The notes below the pieces were generated by a model. The model made no database searches and was not told the DNA's origin. It worked only from the letters and a program-made list of their open reading frames with translations. Below, in pieces: positions 44,463-54,198 of a DNA stretch of 64,000 nt (position 1 is its first letter; the number at the start of each line of letters is the position of its first letter). The translations under genes and the position numbers were made by a program. This DNA is from Pseudanabaena mucicola FACHB-723 (GTDB taxonomy: Bacteria > Cyanobacteriota > Cyanobacteriia > Pseudanabaenales > Pseudanabaenaceae). The stretch is from contig NZ_JACJQB010000002.1 of assembly GCF_014696385.1 (NCBI RefSeq), positions 62,001-126,000 on the forward strand, in the 5' to 3' direction.

Positions 44463-44675
44463 ATGCCCAAAAAGATTCGAGAATTAAAAAGTATGTTGCT
44501 GAAAGTAGGATTTACCAGTGAATCGGCAAAAGGAAGTCATTCCAAATGGTCGCATCCTAGATTATTACGAAAAATAGTTATTTCAGGCAAAGATGGAAGC
44601 GATGCCAAAAAATACTTAGAAAAGCAGATTAATGAAGCCCTAGAAGAACTCAGAAAACTCAATGCAGAGGAATAA
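44463..44675 (+). CDS. hicA: HicA-like toxin (mRNA interferase)
   Basis: The 70-residue protein has the HicA dsRBD-like fold with the catalytic histidine in GSHSKWSHP: MPKKIRELKSMLLKVGFTSE, SAKGSHSKWSHPRLLRKIVI, GSDAKKYLEKQINEALEEL. HicA cleaves mRNA until held by HicB. The gene is flanked by two HicB genes and the second begins six bases after its stop, so all three are on one transcript. Confidence 0.9.
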   Translation: MPKKIRELKSMLLKVGFTSESAKGSHSKWSHPRLLRKIVISGKDGSDAKKYLEKQINEALEELRKLNAEE

Positions 44676-44680
44676 AAATT

Positions 44681-44911
44681 ATGCAATACACAATTCTCAT
44701 TCAATGGTCTGATGAAGATAACTGCTTTGTTGTCTTTTTACCAGAATTTACAAATGTTATGCAGCCTTGCACTCATGGTGATAATTACTTAGAGGCAGTC
44801 CAAAATGCTCAAGAAGTGATTGAGTTGCTAGTAGAAACTGCCATAGAAAAGGGCGAACCATTGCCCAAGCGACAAAAATTTCAGGCAATTCCAGCTTTAC
44901 AAGCTGCATAG
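44681..44911 (+). CDS. hicB: HicB-like antitoxin, second copy
   Basis: The 76-residue protein is a second HicB domain: MQYTILIQWSDEDNCFVVFL, PEFTNVMQPCTHGDNYLEAV, and QNAQEVIELLVETAIEKGEP. It is clearly related to the first copy (IxWSxEDxCxxVxLPxF in both) but not identical. It sits in the usual antitoxin place, immediately after hicA. Confidence 0.9.
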   Translation: MQYTILIQWSDEDNCFVVFLPEFTNVMQPCTHGDNYLEAVQNAQEVIELLVETAIEKGEPLPKRQKFQAIPALQAA

Positions 44912-44979
44912 ATCGCAATCTGGTTCATGTCAGAGCGATCGCTTAGACTGGATTAAGAATTGTTAATCAGTTATAGCCA

Positions 44980-46491
44980 GTGTTGCGTAAATCTAAGCAA
45001 AAAACTCAACAGAAGATAATTGTCGTCGGGGCGGGAATTGGTGGCTTAACGGCGGCGGCTTTGTTGGCGAAACGTGGCTATGAAGTAATCGTTTATGACT
45101 TAGCAATCGTAGCTGGAGGCTGTGCATCCACATTTAAGCGTCGTGGATTTACCTTCGATGTCGGCGCAACCCAAGTTGCAGGGTTAGAGTCTGGCGGTAT
45201 TCACGATCGCATTTTTAAGGAACTAGAAATAGAGCTTCCTGAAGCCACTCATTGCGATCCTGCCTGTGCCGTATTTCTGCCCAACGAAACTGAACCAATT
45301 AACGTTTGGCGCGATCGCAAAAAATGGCAAGCTGAGAGGCAACGACAGTTTCCCCATAGTGAAGCGTTCTGGCAATTTTTAGAGGATTTATTTTGGCGCA
45401 GTTGGCGCTTTCAAGGACGTGATCCAATTCTGCCACCACGCAATCTTTGGGATATGGGGCAGTTACTAAAAGCTTTGCGCGTCGATACCCTCGCAACAGT
45501 TCCTTACACCTTTTCGACGGTTGGTGATGCCCTCAGAGGATTTGGGCTAGCAGGCGATCGCCGCTTACGCACTTTCTTAGATTTACAGCTCAAACTATAT
45601 TCACAGGTCAATGCCGAAGAGACGGCTCTGCTCTATGCTGCCACTGCATTGGCAGTATCCCAGACACCTCTAGGGTTATTTCATCTCCAAGGTAGTATGC
45701 AGGTATTAAGCGATCGTCTGATTGAGAGTATTGAGCGTGATGAGGGAAAGGTTTTGATGCAACATCAGGTCACAGCGATCATTGATCAAGGTAAACGTAA
45801 AAAGGTAGAAGTAAAAAATCTTAAAACAGGGGAATTATCGTGGGATGAGGCAGGTCATGTGGTGGCAAATGTGACCGTCAATAATTTTGTGCAGCTCTTG
45901 GGGGATGCTGCGCCCAAGGGTTATGCCCAAAGGGTCAAAAATCTGAAACCTGCATCCGTAGCATTTGTGGTTTATCTAGGTGTAACTAGAGATGCAATTC
46001 CCCAAGGTTGTCCACCCCACTTGCAGTTTCTCGAAGCTTATCAAGAAAACTCTACAGCTCATAAGCCGCACTCGCTCTTTGTGTCCGTCAGCAAAGAGGG
46101 TGATGGTCGCGCTCCCGCAGGTAAAGCCACGATTATTGCTTCGGAGTTTACCGATGCCGATGTTTGGTATGGCGATGATGATTATCAAGCACTCAAGGAA
46201 AAATTTACAAAACGAGCGATTGCTCAGTTAAGTCAATATTTCAATCTCAATGATCAAACATTGATCTATGTCGAGGCAGCAACACCGCAGACTTTTGCCA
46301 GATATACAGGACGCGATCGCGGCATCGTTGGCGGCGTAGGAATGCGGGTTTCCACCTTTGGCCCCTTTGGGTTTGCGACTCGCACTCCCCTCAAAAATAT
46401 TTGGCTAGTCGGTGACTCAACCCACCCTGGAGAAGGGACGGCGGGAGTTAGTTATTCGGCAATGACTGTAGTTAGGCAAATAACTGAGTAA
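44980..46491 (+). CDS. crtD: carotenoid C-3',4' desaturase, CrtD-like
   Basis: The 503-residue FAD-dependent oxidoreductase belongs to the CrtI/CrtH/CrtD group: IIVVGAGIGGLTAAALLAKR, GGCASTFKRRGFTFDVGATQ, FLDLQLKLYSQVNAEETALL, and the end NIWLVGDSTHPGEGTAGVSY. As I recall, the closest match is cyanobacterial CrtD (Slr1293), which works in myxol-type carotenoid synthesis, rather than the isomerase CrtH. Start is GTG at 44980, with TTG at 44983 next to it. It is not clustered with other crt genes here. Confidence 0.8.
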   Translation: MLRKSKQKTQQKIIVVGAGIGGLTAAALLAKRGYEVIVYDLAIVAGGCASTFKRRGFTFDVGATQVAGLESGGIHDRIFKELEIELPEATHCDPACAVFLPNETEPINVWRDRKKWQAERQRQFPHSEAFWQFLEDLFWRSWRFQGRDPILPPRNLWDMGQLLKALRVDTLATVPYTFSTVGDALRGFGLAGDRRLRTFLDLQLKLYSQVNAEETALLYAATALAVSQTPLGLFHLQGSMQVLSDRLIESIERDEGKVLMQHQVTAIIDQGKRKKVEVKNLKTGELSWDEAGHVVANVTVNNFVQLLGDAAPKGYAQRVKNLKPASVAFVVYLGVTRDAIPQGCPPHLQFLEAYQENSTAHKPHSLFVSVSKEGDGRAPAGKATIIASEFTDADVWYGDDDYQALKEKFTKRAIAQLSQYFNLNDQTLIYVEAATPQTFARYTGRDRGIVGGVGMRVSTFGPFGFATRTPLKNIWLVGDSTHPGEGTAGVSYSAMTVVRQITE

Positions 46492-46502
46492 GTGAGGCTC
46501 AC

Positions 46503-47573
46503 TTACTTAAGCGCAAAAGGCTGCCAAGGTAGATCGCTAGCACCAGTCAAGAGCAAGTCTCGCGTAATTTTTGCCGTGGCAGGAGCCATCATGATGCCAT
46601 TGCGGTAATGCCCTGTGGCGATCAGCAAATGCTCATGGTCTGGCACAAACCCTAAAATTGGCGCTCGGTTTGACCTTGGTCTAGGACGATCGCCTGCCCA
46701 TGTTTCTAAAACTTCGGCATCAGCAAAGGCGGGACACCATGCGATCGCATTTTCTAGCAACAGCCTCACATTTGCCTCACGCGGTAACTGCTCATACTCA
46801 AACTCGACGGTTGCGCCGAGCCAATATTGATCATCGCCTAGTGGCACAATGTTAAAATCTGAGCCATCTTCATTTTCCGCATGAACCACGTTCTGCAAAT
46901 TGAGTTGAGGCACTTTAACTTTTAGCGCTTGACCGCCCACGGGTTGCAATAGTTCTTGAGCTTGATTTGGTAAAAACTGGGCAAGCAGAGCATTAGAACC
47001 GATACCCGATGTAATCACAATGCGATCGCAAGATAACTTGTTTAAATTCTGAACTGGGGACTGCCAAATAAATTTCACCCCATTTTGGGTTGCCGCAGTG
47101 ATCAGCGCCTTGACTAGCTGGGTTGGATGCACAGCCCGATCGCAAGGACTAAATAAAGCTCCACTAGTTTGAAATTGTGGTAAAGCGTGAGATATTTCTT
47201 GCTGACCCAGACATTGCAACGTGAATCCTTGCTCTTGGCGAATGGCAATCAGCGATCGCAATTTAGTGATATCGGCTGCCCGATACAAATTGAAAATTCC
47301 TTGACGGTTGTAAAGAATATCAAGGTTAGTTTGCTTAATTAACTCATCAATTAAAGGGTCATAAGCCTGCAAACTGGCTAGGCGCAACTTCACCAAATCC
47401 CCCTTTGCCTTTGCGCTAGAAGCTGCCATCAACACCCCCAGCGCCGCGCCTGTTGAACCCAAGGCAGGTTTAGCGTTTGCCTCTAGGACTGTCACATCTA
47501 AATCTGATTTACTTAGTTCATAGGCAATCATTGCGCCGATAACGCCACAGCCGATAATCGTAACGGTTTTCAT
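46503..47573 (-). CDS. thiO: glycine/D-amino acid oxidase family protein, ThiO-like
   Basis: The 356-residue flavoenzyme of the DAO family starts TVTIIGCGVIGAMIAYELSK with the FAD motif GxGxxG, then ALGSTGAALGVLMAASSAKA, GGQALKVKVPQLNLQN, TWAGDRPRPRSNRAPILGFV, and HYRNGIMMAPATAKITRDLL, which match glycine oxidase ThiO. ThiO supplies dehydroglycine for the thiazole of thiamine. Other thi genes are not adjacent, so a wider amine oxidase role is possible. The gene is back to back with the FHA gene, starts 11 bases apart. Confidence 0.8.
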   Translation of the reverse strand: MKTVTIIGCGVIGAMIAYELSKSDLDVTVLEANAKPALGSTGAALGVLMAASSAKAKGDLVKLRLASLQAYDPLIDELIKQTNLDILYNRQGIFNLYRAADITKLRSLIAIRQEQGFTLQCLGQQEISHALPQFQTSGALFSPCDRAVHPTQLVKALITAATQNGVKFIWQSPVQNLNKLSCDRIVITSGIGSNALLAQFLPNQAQELLQPVGGQALKVKVPQLNLQNVVHAENEDGSDFNIVPLGDDQYWLGATVEFEYEQLPREANVRLLLENAIAWCPAFADAEVLETWAGDRPRPRSNRAPILGFVPDHEHLLIATGHYRNGIMMAPATAKITRDLLLTGASDLPWQPFALK

Positions 47574-47584
47574 AAATTAATTTC

Positions 47585-47890
47585 GTGATTACACTAAATC
47601 TATTGCATTCTGCCCAAGCCAATCCCATCCAGACTTGGAAATTTACCACCAAGTCAATTATTCGGATTGGTCGAGCTGCTGATAACGACGTGGTTATCTC
47701 TAGTCCTACTGTTTCCCGCTACCACGTTGAGATCCATCATCAGCCCAAACAATGGCAACTTGTCAATATTAGTGACAATGGTACATACATCGATCAGCAA
47801 CCAATTAACACTGAGGTTCTCGTAAATGGTGCAGTGATTCAGTTAGCAGTCAATGGGGCTAAGCTACAAATTCTTTTAGATCAAGCTTAG
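47585..47890 (+). CDS. small FHA-domain protein
   Basis: The 101-residue protein is an isolated FHA domain for binding phosphothreonine peptides: SIIRIGRAADNDVVISSPTV, SRYHVEIHHQPKQWQLVNIS, DNGTYIDQQPIN. The Gly-Arg and Ser-xx-His of the phosphate site are present. It starts with GTG. Partners are not visible. The start lies only 11 bases from the divergent thiO start. Confidence 0.9.
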   Translation: MITLNLLHSAQANPIQTWKFTTKSIIRIGRAADNDVVISSPTVSRYHVEIHHQPKQWQLVNISDNGTYIDQQPINTEVLVNGAVIQLAVNGAKLQILLDQA

Positions 47891-47900
47891 GCGATCGCCC

Positions 47901-47951
47901 AAATAGGTTATTTGTAAGCCTGTCTACGGCAGGCTTACAAATAACCTATTT
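47901..47951. terminator. 22-bp hairpin after the FHA gene
   Basis: Perfect arms 47901-47922 and 47930-47951 (AAATAGGTTATTTGTAAGCC and on), with T-rich end of the right arm. Confidence 0.88.
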
Positions 47952-48045
47952 TTATAATGAGAATTGCTGCGTCAATATCGTAATATTATAGACTTGGCAT
48001 AAATTAACACTCGCTGATAGTGTTGCCAAAAAATGTTTTGTGAAT

Positions 48046-48094
48046 TCTAGATATATTCAATCTAGGCATACTTAAAATCTAGGCATATTTAATA
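48046..48094 (+). repeat. three tandem 15-17-bp repeats abutting the tig start codon
   Basis: Copies at 48046-48060, 48061-48077 and 48078-48094 share TCTAG(G/A)(C/T)ATA(C/T)TTAA. The last one ends directly at the ATG at 48095, so they fill the ribosome-binding region and there is no Shine-Dalgarno sequence. They could be an operator or RNA element. Confidence 0.75.
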
Positions 48095-49483
48095 ATGAAG
48101 GTCACTCTAGAGAAGCTTCCCGCCAGTCAAATTGGTTTTGACATTCAAGTAGAAGGAGCAAAGTCTCAAGCAATATACGATCGCGTTGTCAAAGAATTAA
48201 CGCGCACGATGCAAGTCCCTGGTTTTCGCAAAGGCAAAGCTCCCACTCAACTTGTATTAAAGCAAGTTGGCAGTCAGAGAATCAAAGCCAATGTCCTCGA
48301 AGAGCTGCTAGAAAAAACCCTAAACGAAGCCCTTGCTGAAAATAAAGAAGTTAAAGATAAAGCTCTGGGTGGCTTTCAATTAATTACTGATATTGAAACT
48401 CTCGTCCAAACCTTCACTCCTGGACAAGATTTATCCTTTAAGGCGGCGATCGACGTTGAGCCAGAAGTTACCCTCAACAAATATCAAGGGTTTAGCGTCA
48501 AAGCCGAAGAGATTAAGCCAGACCTCAGCGAAGTTGATCGCACTTTAAGAGACTTTCAAGTCCGCAAATCAACCGTCGTACCTGTCGAAGATCGCCCTGT
48601 TGAGTTAAATGATGTCGTCACCGTTGATCTCAAGGTTCTTGATCGTGCTACTGGCGAAGAGTTAGACCAAGCAGGCGAAGAAGATTTACAATTGGATGTC
48701 GATGAAAAAGCCTTTGTGCCTGAAGTCATTCAAGCAATCATCGGCGCTGCGATCGATGATGTTGTTGAAGTTGACTCGATTTTCCCTGAAGAATATTACC
48801 CTGAAGAATATGTCGGCAAGGAAATCAAGTATGTAGTCACAATCAAATCGATCAAAGGCCGTGAGTTACCTGCCCTCGATGACGAATTTGCCGCATCGAT
48901 CAGCGACAAACAAACGATCGCCGAATTGCGTGAAATGTTGGAAAAGCGCGTAATTGAAGAGGCTGAGTCCAAAACCCAAGCCAACAAAGAGCGTGCCGTC
49001 CTTGATGCCCTCACGGCTGAGCTAGAAGTTGAGCTACCCGCCACCCTCTTGCAACAAGAGCTAGATTTCTTGGTCAGGCAACAGGCTAGCTACCTACAAG
49101 ATCGGATTGACCCTGCGATGGCAAAACAACTGTTCACCAAGGAATTGGTCGAAGAGATGCGTCGTCTCAATCAGCCAGAGGCAGTAACTCGTCTCCGCCG
49201 CAAGGTTGCCCTTGATGAAATCACCAAGCAAGAAAAACTAACTGTCGATGAAGCCGTACTCAAAGAAAGAGTTGCTAACACACTAGAAGCGCTCAAGGGT
49301 CAAAATATTGATCCTGCTCGCCTAGCCAGTGTCATCCGCGAAGAAATTTTGACGGAGCAAGCAGTTGCTTGGTTGATCGAAAATTCGGAAATTGAGCTAG
49401 TTGAACAAGGCTCGCTCAAGCCAGACACCCCAGAGGTGGACGCGGCTAATGCAACCATTGATGCAGCATCAGAAGAAGTCTAA
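48095..49483 (+). CDS. tig: trigger factor
   Basis: Trigger factor is the ribosome-bound chaperone with peptidyl-prolyl isomerase activity. The ribosome-binding domain is KELTRTMQVPGFRKGKAPTQ, where GFRKGKAP is the family signature. The FKBP-type domain follows at about 160-240 (ELNDVVTVDLKVLDRATGEE, FPEEYYPEEYVGKE), then the helical substrate-binding C-domain (QQELDFLVRQQASYLQDRID and on). The 462-residue length is normal. It leads the tig-clpP-clpX region. Between tig and clpP stands a hairpin at 49491-49533. Confidence 0.96.
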   Translation: MKVTLEKLPASQIGFDIQVEGAKSQAIYDRVVKELTRTMQVPGFRKGKAPTQLVLKQVGSQRIKANVLEELLEKTLNEALAENKEVKDKALGGFQLITDIETLVQTFTPGQDLSFKAAIDVEPEVTLNKYQGFSVKAEEIKPDLSEVDRTLRDFQVRKSTVVPVEDRPVELNDVVTVDLKVLDRATGEELDQAGEEDLQLDVDEKAFVPEVIQAIIGAAIDDVVEVDSIFPEEYYPEEYVGKEIKYVVTIKSIKGRELPALDDEFAASISDKQTIAELREMLEKRVIEEAESKTQANKERAVLDALTAELEVELPATLLQQELDFLVRQQASYLQDRIDPAMAKQLFTKELVEEMRRLNQPEAVTRLRRKVALDEITKQEKLTVDEAVLKERVANTLEALKGQNIDPARLASVIREEILTEQAVAWLIENSEIELVEQGSLKPDTPEVDAANATIDAASEEV

Positions 49484-49490
49484 GTTCTAA

Positions 49491-49533
49491 AAATCCAGAT
49501 GGGAAATTGCTGAGCAATTTCCCATCTGGATTT
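49491..49533. terminator. 20-bp hairpin between tig and clpP
   Basis: Perfect arms 49491-49510 and 49514-49533 around loop TGA. It probably makes tig monocistronic, with clpP on its own promoter. Confidence 0.88.
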
Positions 49534-49636
49534 GTTTAGCGGTGCAAAGCTGACTACCAATCACAATTTTTGAGGCATAATAGCTCTTAAGTCGGTATGG
49601 TATAACTCAAGCTTTGCTTGGGACAGCGTTAACATT

Positions 49637-50326
49637 ATGGTGAATTCAAAACGAATGTTCCCTTTATCCAGTCAATTAGCATCCAGTCAATTTGCGATCG
49701 CATCGACCCAAAATCAGGTTGTGCCGATGGTAGTCGAGCAATCAGGTAAAGGCGAAAGAGCATTTGATATTTTTTCGCGTTTGCTGCGCGAGCGAATTGT
49801 CTTCTTGGGTTCGCAAGTAGATGACACCAGCGCCAACCTGATCATGTCGCAGCTCCTATTTTTAGAGGCTGAAGATCCTGAAAAAGATATTTACCTCTAC
49901 ATCAATTCCCCTGGTGGATCGGTATATTCTGGCATGGCAATCCTCGACACCATGAACCATGTTCGCCCCGATGTTTGTACAATCTGCATGGGGTTAGCCG
50001 CGAGTATGGGCGCGTTCCTATTAGCCGCAGGTGCAAAGGGTAAGCGCATGTCTTTACCCAATGCCAGAATCATGATTCACCAACCCCTCGGTGGCGCTCA
50101 GGGACAGGCGGTGGATATCGAGATTCAAGCAAGGGAAATCCTCTACATTAAGCGATCGCTTAATGAGATGTTAGCCGCCAACACAGGTAAACCCCTCGAA
50201 CAAATCGAGCAAGATACCGAGCGCGATTTCTTTATGTCCCCCGCAGAAGCTCAACAATATGGTTTAATCGATCGCGTTTTAACCAATTCCCGCAGCCTTC
50301 AATCCCCTGACCTCTCTCTAGTCTAG
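49637..50326 (+). CDS. clpP: ClpP protease subunit
   Basis: ClpP forms the barrel-shaped serine protease used by ClpX or ClpC. Residues S123 ([12 protein letters not shown]), H148 (MIHQPLGG) and D197 (TERDFFMS) are the catalytic triad, counted from 49637. [20 protein letters not shown] and [20 protein letters not shown] are typical. The first 30 residues are extra, and the normal ClpP N-terminus ([20 protein letters not shown]) begins at an internal ATG near 49727, which may be the true start. It is followed by clpX 17 bases later. Confidence 0.96.
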   Translation: MVNSKRMFPLSSQLASSQFAIASTQNQVVPMVVEQSGKGERAFDIFSRLLRERIVFLGSQVDDTSANLIMSQLLFLEAEDPEKDIYLYINSPGGSVYSGMAILDTMNHVRPDVCTICMGLAASMGAFLLAAGAKGKRMSLPNARIMIHQPLGGAQGQAVDIEIQAREILYIKRSLNEMLAANTGKPLEQIEQDTERDFFMSPAEAQQYGLIDRVLTNSRSLQSPDLSLV

Positions 50327-50343
50327 CCACAGCGAGATAGCTT

Positions 50344-51681
50344 ATGCCCAGTAAATATGACTCTCATCTTAAATGTTCTTTCTGTGGTAAGTCGCAGGAG
50401 CAGGTACGCAAACTAATTGCGGGACCAGGGGTATACATTTGTGATGAGTGTGTGGATTTATGTAATGAAATCCTCGATGAGGAGCTGTTTAACAGCGCTC
50501 CCCCTCAGTCCACCCAGCGGAAAGAACCTGCCACGGAAAAGCGGAAAACCAAAACTGCGGCAAATCTTAACCTCAATCAAATTCCGAAACCCCGCGATAT
50601 CAAGCGCTATCTTGACGAGAATGTAGTTGGTCAAGACGAAGCCAAGAAGGTGCTGTCCGTAGCAGTTTATAACCACTATAAGCGGCTTAGTTTTCTGGAC
50701 TCGACAGCGAAGGGGCAGAATGAGGATGGGATCGAACTTCAGAAATCGAACATTTTGCTGATTGGCCCCACAGGTTGTGGTAAGACCCTCTTGGCGCAAA
50801 CCCTAGCTGAAATGCTGGATGTGCCTTTTGCAGTTGCCGATGCCACTACCCTGACCGAAGCGGGCTATGTCGGTGAAGATGTAGAGAACATTTTACTGCG
50901 GCTATTACAGGTCGCGGATCTTGATGTCGAAGAGGCTCAGCGTGGCATTATTTACATTGATGAAATTGACAAAATTGCACGTAAGAGTGAAAACACATCG
51001 ATTACCCGTGATGTATCTGGAGAAGGGGTGCAGCAAGCATTATTAAAGATGCTCGAAGGCACGATCGCCAATGTGCCGCCCCAAGGTGGTCGGAAGCATC
51101 CTTACCAAGACTGCATCCAGATTGACACTAAGAATATTTTGTTTATTTGTGGTGGTGCTTTTGGGGGCATGGAAAAGCTGATCGAACAACGGATTGGCAA
51201 AAAGTCGATGGGCTTTGTGCAACAGGGTGAATCAGTTCCCCGTGAAAAGCGGACTGCGGAAATCTTGAAAAACTTGCAGCCCGATGATCTGGTCAAGTTT
51301 GGGATGATTCCTGAGTTTATTGGTCGCGTACCTGTGACCGCAGTCCTTGATCCGCTTGATGAAAAAGCACTGATGGCAATTTTAACTGAGCCTCGCAGTG
51401 CGTTGATCAAGCAATATCAGAAGCTCTTAAAAATGGACAATGTGCAGCTTGAGTTTCAGACTGATGCTGTCCATGCGATCGCAAAAGAAGCTTATCGTCG
51501 CAAAACAGGGGCAAGAGCTTTGCGAGGAATTGTCGAGCAGTTAATGCTCGACATGATGTATGAGTTGCCATCTCGCAAGGATGTCACCAAATGTCTAATT
51601 ACCCGCGACATGGTAGAAAAACTATCCACTGCGGAAATTTTGCAACATCCCGCCTCAATGCCTAAACCTGAATCAGCATAA
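50344..51681 (+). CDS. clpX: ATPase subunit ClpX
   Basis: ClpX unfolds proteins for ClpP. The zinc-binding domain is [20 protein letters not shown] with CDECVDLC (four Cys). The AAA+ core has Walker [19 protein letters not shown], Walker [17 protein letters not shown], the pore loop [16 protein letters not shown], and ISGRVP-type arginine finger region in [23 protein letters not shown] is present as [14 protein letters not shown]. At 445 residues the length is usual. It is the last gene before the terminator. Confidence 0.97.
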   Translation: MPSKYDSHLKCSFCGKSQEQVRKLIAGPGVYICDECVDLCNEILDEELFNSAPPQSTQRKEPATEKRKTKTAANLNLNQIPKPRDIKRYLDENVVGQDEAKKVLSVAVYNHYKRLSFLDSTAKGQNEDGIELQKSNILLIGPTGCGKTLLAQTLAEMLDVPFAVADATTLTEAGYVGEDVENILLRLLQVADLDVEEAQRGIIYIDEIDKIARKSENTSITRDVSGEGVQQALLKMLEGTIANVPPQGGRKHPYQDCIQIDTKNILFICGGAFGGMEKLIEQRIGKKSMGFVQQGESVPREKRTAEILKNLQPDDLVKFGMIPEFIGRVPVTAVLDPLDEKALMAILTEPRSALIKQYQKLLKMDNVQLEFQTDAVHAIAKEAYRRKTGARALRGIVEQLMLDMMYELPSRKDVTKCLITRDMVEKLSTAEILQHPASMPKPESA

Positions 51682-51720
51682 ACAAAAAAGGACTCGCGAG
51701 GCGAGTCTTTTTTGTTTATA
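51678..51720. terminator. bidirectional terminator of clpX and the hybrid kinase
   Basis: An 18-bp stem with one bulged G pairs ATAAACAAAAAAG-GACTCGC with its complement around loop GAG, T6 in the right arm. The clpX stop overlaps the left arm. It ends seven bases before the kinase stop. Confidence 0.85.
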
Positions 51721-51726
51721 TTGCGC

Positions 51727-54198
51727 CTACCTACTTAATAACTGTCGCATAGTGTTAATTAATTGACTCAGACTCACAGGCTTAACGAGATAACTATTTG
51801 CCCCTGCTTGAATACAACGCTCATGATCTTCTGGCATAGCAAGTGCAGTCAGCGCAATAATCGGAATATTGATCAAATGGGGGATTTGACGGATCTGTTT
51901 AGTCGCTTCTAATCCATCCATGATTGGCATCTGCACATCCATCACAATTAAATGCGGTTGCATTGCCTGAGCCATTGCAATCGCCTCCTGTCCATTTTTG
52001 GCAATTAAAATCTGGTAGCCCCTTTCCGTAAGGTAACTAGAAACAGTCAAGACATTAGCTTCGTTATCTTCGACTAGCAAAATTACAGGAGCATTGAGAC
52101 GATCGATATCGGTAAATTGGGGTGGTGATTCTACAGGGGTGATGGAATGATGGCTTGACGTGGGCTGTTCAACGCCAGAGATGTAGGGGAGTGTAATTGT
52201 AAAGCAACTGCCTTTGCCTAGCTCACTGGTGAGGCTGACATTACCACCATGAATTTCTATCATCTGCTTGACGAGGGTGAGTCCTAACCCTGTGCCTGCA
52301 TATTGACGATTGAGAGCGCTATCGATCTGGACAAAGGGTTTGAATAGTTTGGGGATGTTTTCGGCGGCAATGCCAATTCCTGTATCAATTACGGATATTT
52401 GCAAATTTGCGATCGCATTATTACCTTGACTCTGCCCTGACCTATCAGCAGGGCAATAGGTAACATCTAAAGTTACACTCCCTCCTGCTGGTGTGAACTT
52501 AACGGCATTATTTAAGAGATTAATTAAAACTTGCCGAATTCGCCGCTCATCGATCCAAATATCTGGCAAATCGAGAGGCATTTTTGTATAGATCTGAATT
52601 TGCTTTCGCAAGGCTTGTTGTTTGACAAAGCCAAGGCTCGATTGGCAAAGCTGGGGAATGGCAGTGGGAATGCGGTTGATTTCAATTTGTCCAGCCACAA
52701 TTTTAGAAACATCCAGAATATCGTTAATCAGTTCCAATAGATGTGTACCACTGGAACGAATCGTCTGAATCGCTTTGATTTGCCGTTCATTCACTGTACC
52801 GAATACTTGATCTTGCAAACCTTCCGCCATTCCCAAAATTGCATTGAGAGGAGTGCGGAGTTCGTGGCTCATGTTGGCGAGAAATTCATCCTTGAGTCGG
52901 GTAGCACGGGCTAACTCTTGGTTTGTTTGTTGCAGTTGTGCCTCAGCCAGTTTGCGATCGCTAATATCACGCACAAAAAAGACCACTTCATCATTGCCGC
53001 AGGGAGACACCCGCACTTCTTCATAACGGAACTTCCCTCCAAGCCGAATATACTGCTCATAGATCTGTACATTCTTTGTACTGAGAGCTTTTTCGATAGC
53101 GGCATGTTTGAGAGCGGCATGTTCTTCGGAAATATCTATGGGATAGGGATCATAAATATTTTTACCAATCACCAACTGCGGATCAACACAATACTCCTCT
53201 TGAATAGGCTGCTTAAAATCTAAATAATTGCCGTGGCGGCTCACCCGAAACACGAGATCAGGTATTGCCACAAGCATCGCATGGGAACGCTCTTCGCTAC
53301 TTTGCAACTGGGTTTCACTCTGTTGCAATGCCTTAGTACGTCGTTCTACCCGATCTTCTAGTTCCCGATTGAGCTGCTCTAGAGCTTGGTTTGCCTGTTT
53401 GCGTTCGTTGATGTCCAAATGCGTACCAATCATCCGTAACGGTCTAGCATCCTGATCCCAAGCAACAATTCTTCCCTTACACAGTACCCAAACCCAATCG
53501 CCCGATTTGTGTCGCATTCGCAATTCACACTCATAGGCAGATATTTCCCCTTGCAGATGTTTTTTGAGCATGACAGTAGCTTTCTGAAAATCATCGGGAT
53601 GAAGATGCTCAGACCAAGTTTCAAAACAAATTGGTTCTAATTCACTAAGGCGATAGCCAATCATCTCAGCCCATTGATCATTGATTGTGATTTCTCCCGT
53701 CTGAATTGACCAGTCCCATAGCCCTATTCCCGAACCTTCGATGGCAAGTTGTAACCGTTCCTTCGTAAAGTCTAGTTCCAATTGAGAACGCTGACGCTCT
53801 GCCCGCAGTTGCACATCTCGCAGTTCGCGTTTCACAACTTCAGGTAGTCGGGCGAGATTATCTTTCATGAGATAGTCATGAGCGCCAGCTTTCATGAGTT
53901 CCACAGCCGAAGTCTCGCCAACTTTCCTCGCCACAATGATGAATGGCAAATCGTTCGGACTTTTTTGCACGATTTCCAGAATCGTCATCACCTCACACTG
54001 CGGCAGCGAGTCATCAGATATAACCACATCCCAAGTTTGATTCGCCAAAGCTTGCCTCAGTGCCTCAAGACTAGACACCCTCTCTAAATCAACGGTGAAC
54101 CCACCACGCTTGAGCGCTTGCTCAATCAAAAGTGCGTCACCCTCTGAGTTACCTATACTCAAGACCTTGAGATTGTTACTTGCCCCAACTTCGACCAT
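51727..54198 (-). CDS. hybrid sensor histidine kinase/response regulator
   Basis: The 823-residue protein has, in order, a receiver (1-125, D62 in DVVISDDSLPQ), a PAS_3-type domain (145-265), a coiled coil, a second PAS (305-415), HisKA with phosphorylated H445 (FLANMSHELRTPLNAILGMA), HATPase (545-670, N564, DTGIGI and GTGLGLTLVKQMIEIHGG), and a C-terminal receiver (705-823, D754 in LIVMDVQMPIMDGLEATKQI, K806). It has no membrane helix, so it is cytoplasmic. The terminal receiver makes it part of a phosphorelay. No cognate regulator is next to it. Confidence 0.95.
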   Translation of the reverse strand: MVEVGASNNLKVLSIGNSEGDALLIEQALKRGGFTVDLERVSSLEALRQALANQTWDVVISDDSLPQCEVMTILEIVQKSPNDLPFIIVARKVGETSAVELMKAGAHDYLMKDNLARLPEVVKRELRDVQLRAERQRSQLELDFTKERLQLAIEGSGIGLWDWSIQTGEITINDQWAEMIGYRLSELEPICFETWSEHLHPDDFQKATVMLKKHLQGEISAYECELRMRHKSGDWVWVLCKGRIVAWDQDARPLRMIGTHLDINERKQANQALEQLNRELEDRVERRTKALQQSETQLQSSEERSHAMLVAIPDLVFRVSRHGNYLDFKQPIQEEYCVDPQLVIGKNIYDPYPIDISEEHAALKHAAIEKALSTKNVQIYEQYIRLGGKFRYEEVRVSPCGNDEVVFFVRDISDRKLAEAQLQQTNQELARATRLKDEFLANMSHELRTPLNAILGMAEGLQDQVFGTVNERQIKAIQTIRSSGTHLLELINDILDVSKIVAGQIEINRIPTAIPQLCQSSLGFVKQQALRKQIQIYTKMPLDLPDIWIDERRIRQVLINLLNNAVKFTPAGGSVTLDVTYCPADRSGQSQGNNAIANLQISVIDTGIGIAAENIPKLFKPFVQIDSALNRQYAGTGLGLTLVKQMIEIHGGNVSLTSELGKGSCFTITLPYISGVEQPTSSHHSITPVESPPQFTDIDRLNAPVILLVEDNEANVLTVSSYLTERGYQILIAKNGQEAIAMAQAMQPHLIVMDVQMPIMDGLEATKQIRQIPHLINIPIIALTALAMPEDHERCIQAGANSYLVKPVSLSQLINTMRQLLSR

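Noticed and set aside
48046-48094. CRISPR-like array at the tandem repeats before tig
   Set aside because: Only three contiguous units without spacers, too short for a CRISPR array.
53228-53455. Small Arg/Ser-rich frame opposite the hybrid kinase
   Set aside because: It is an antisense shadow of the coiled-coil linker and has no start context.
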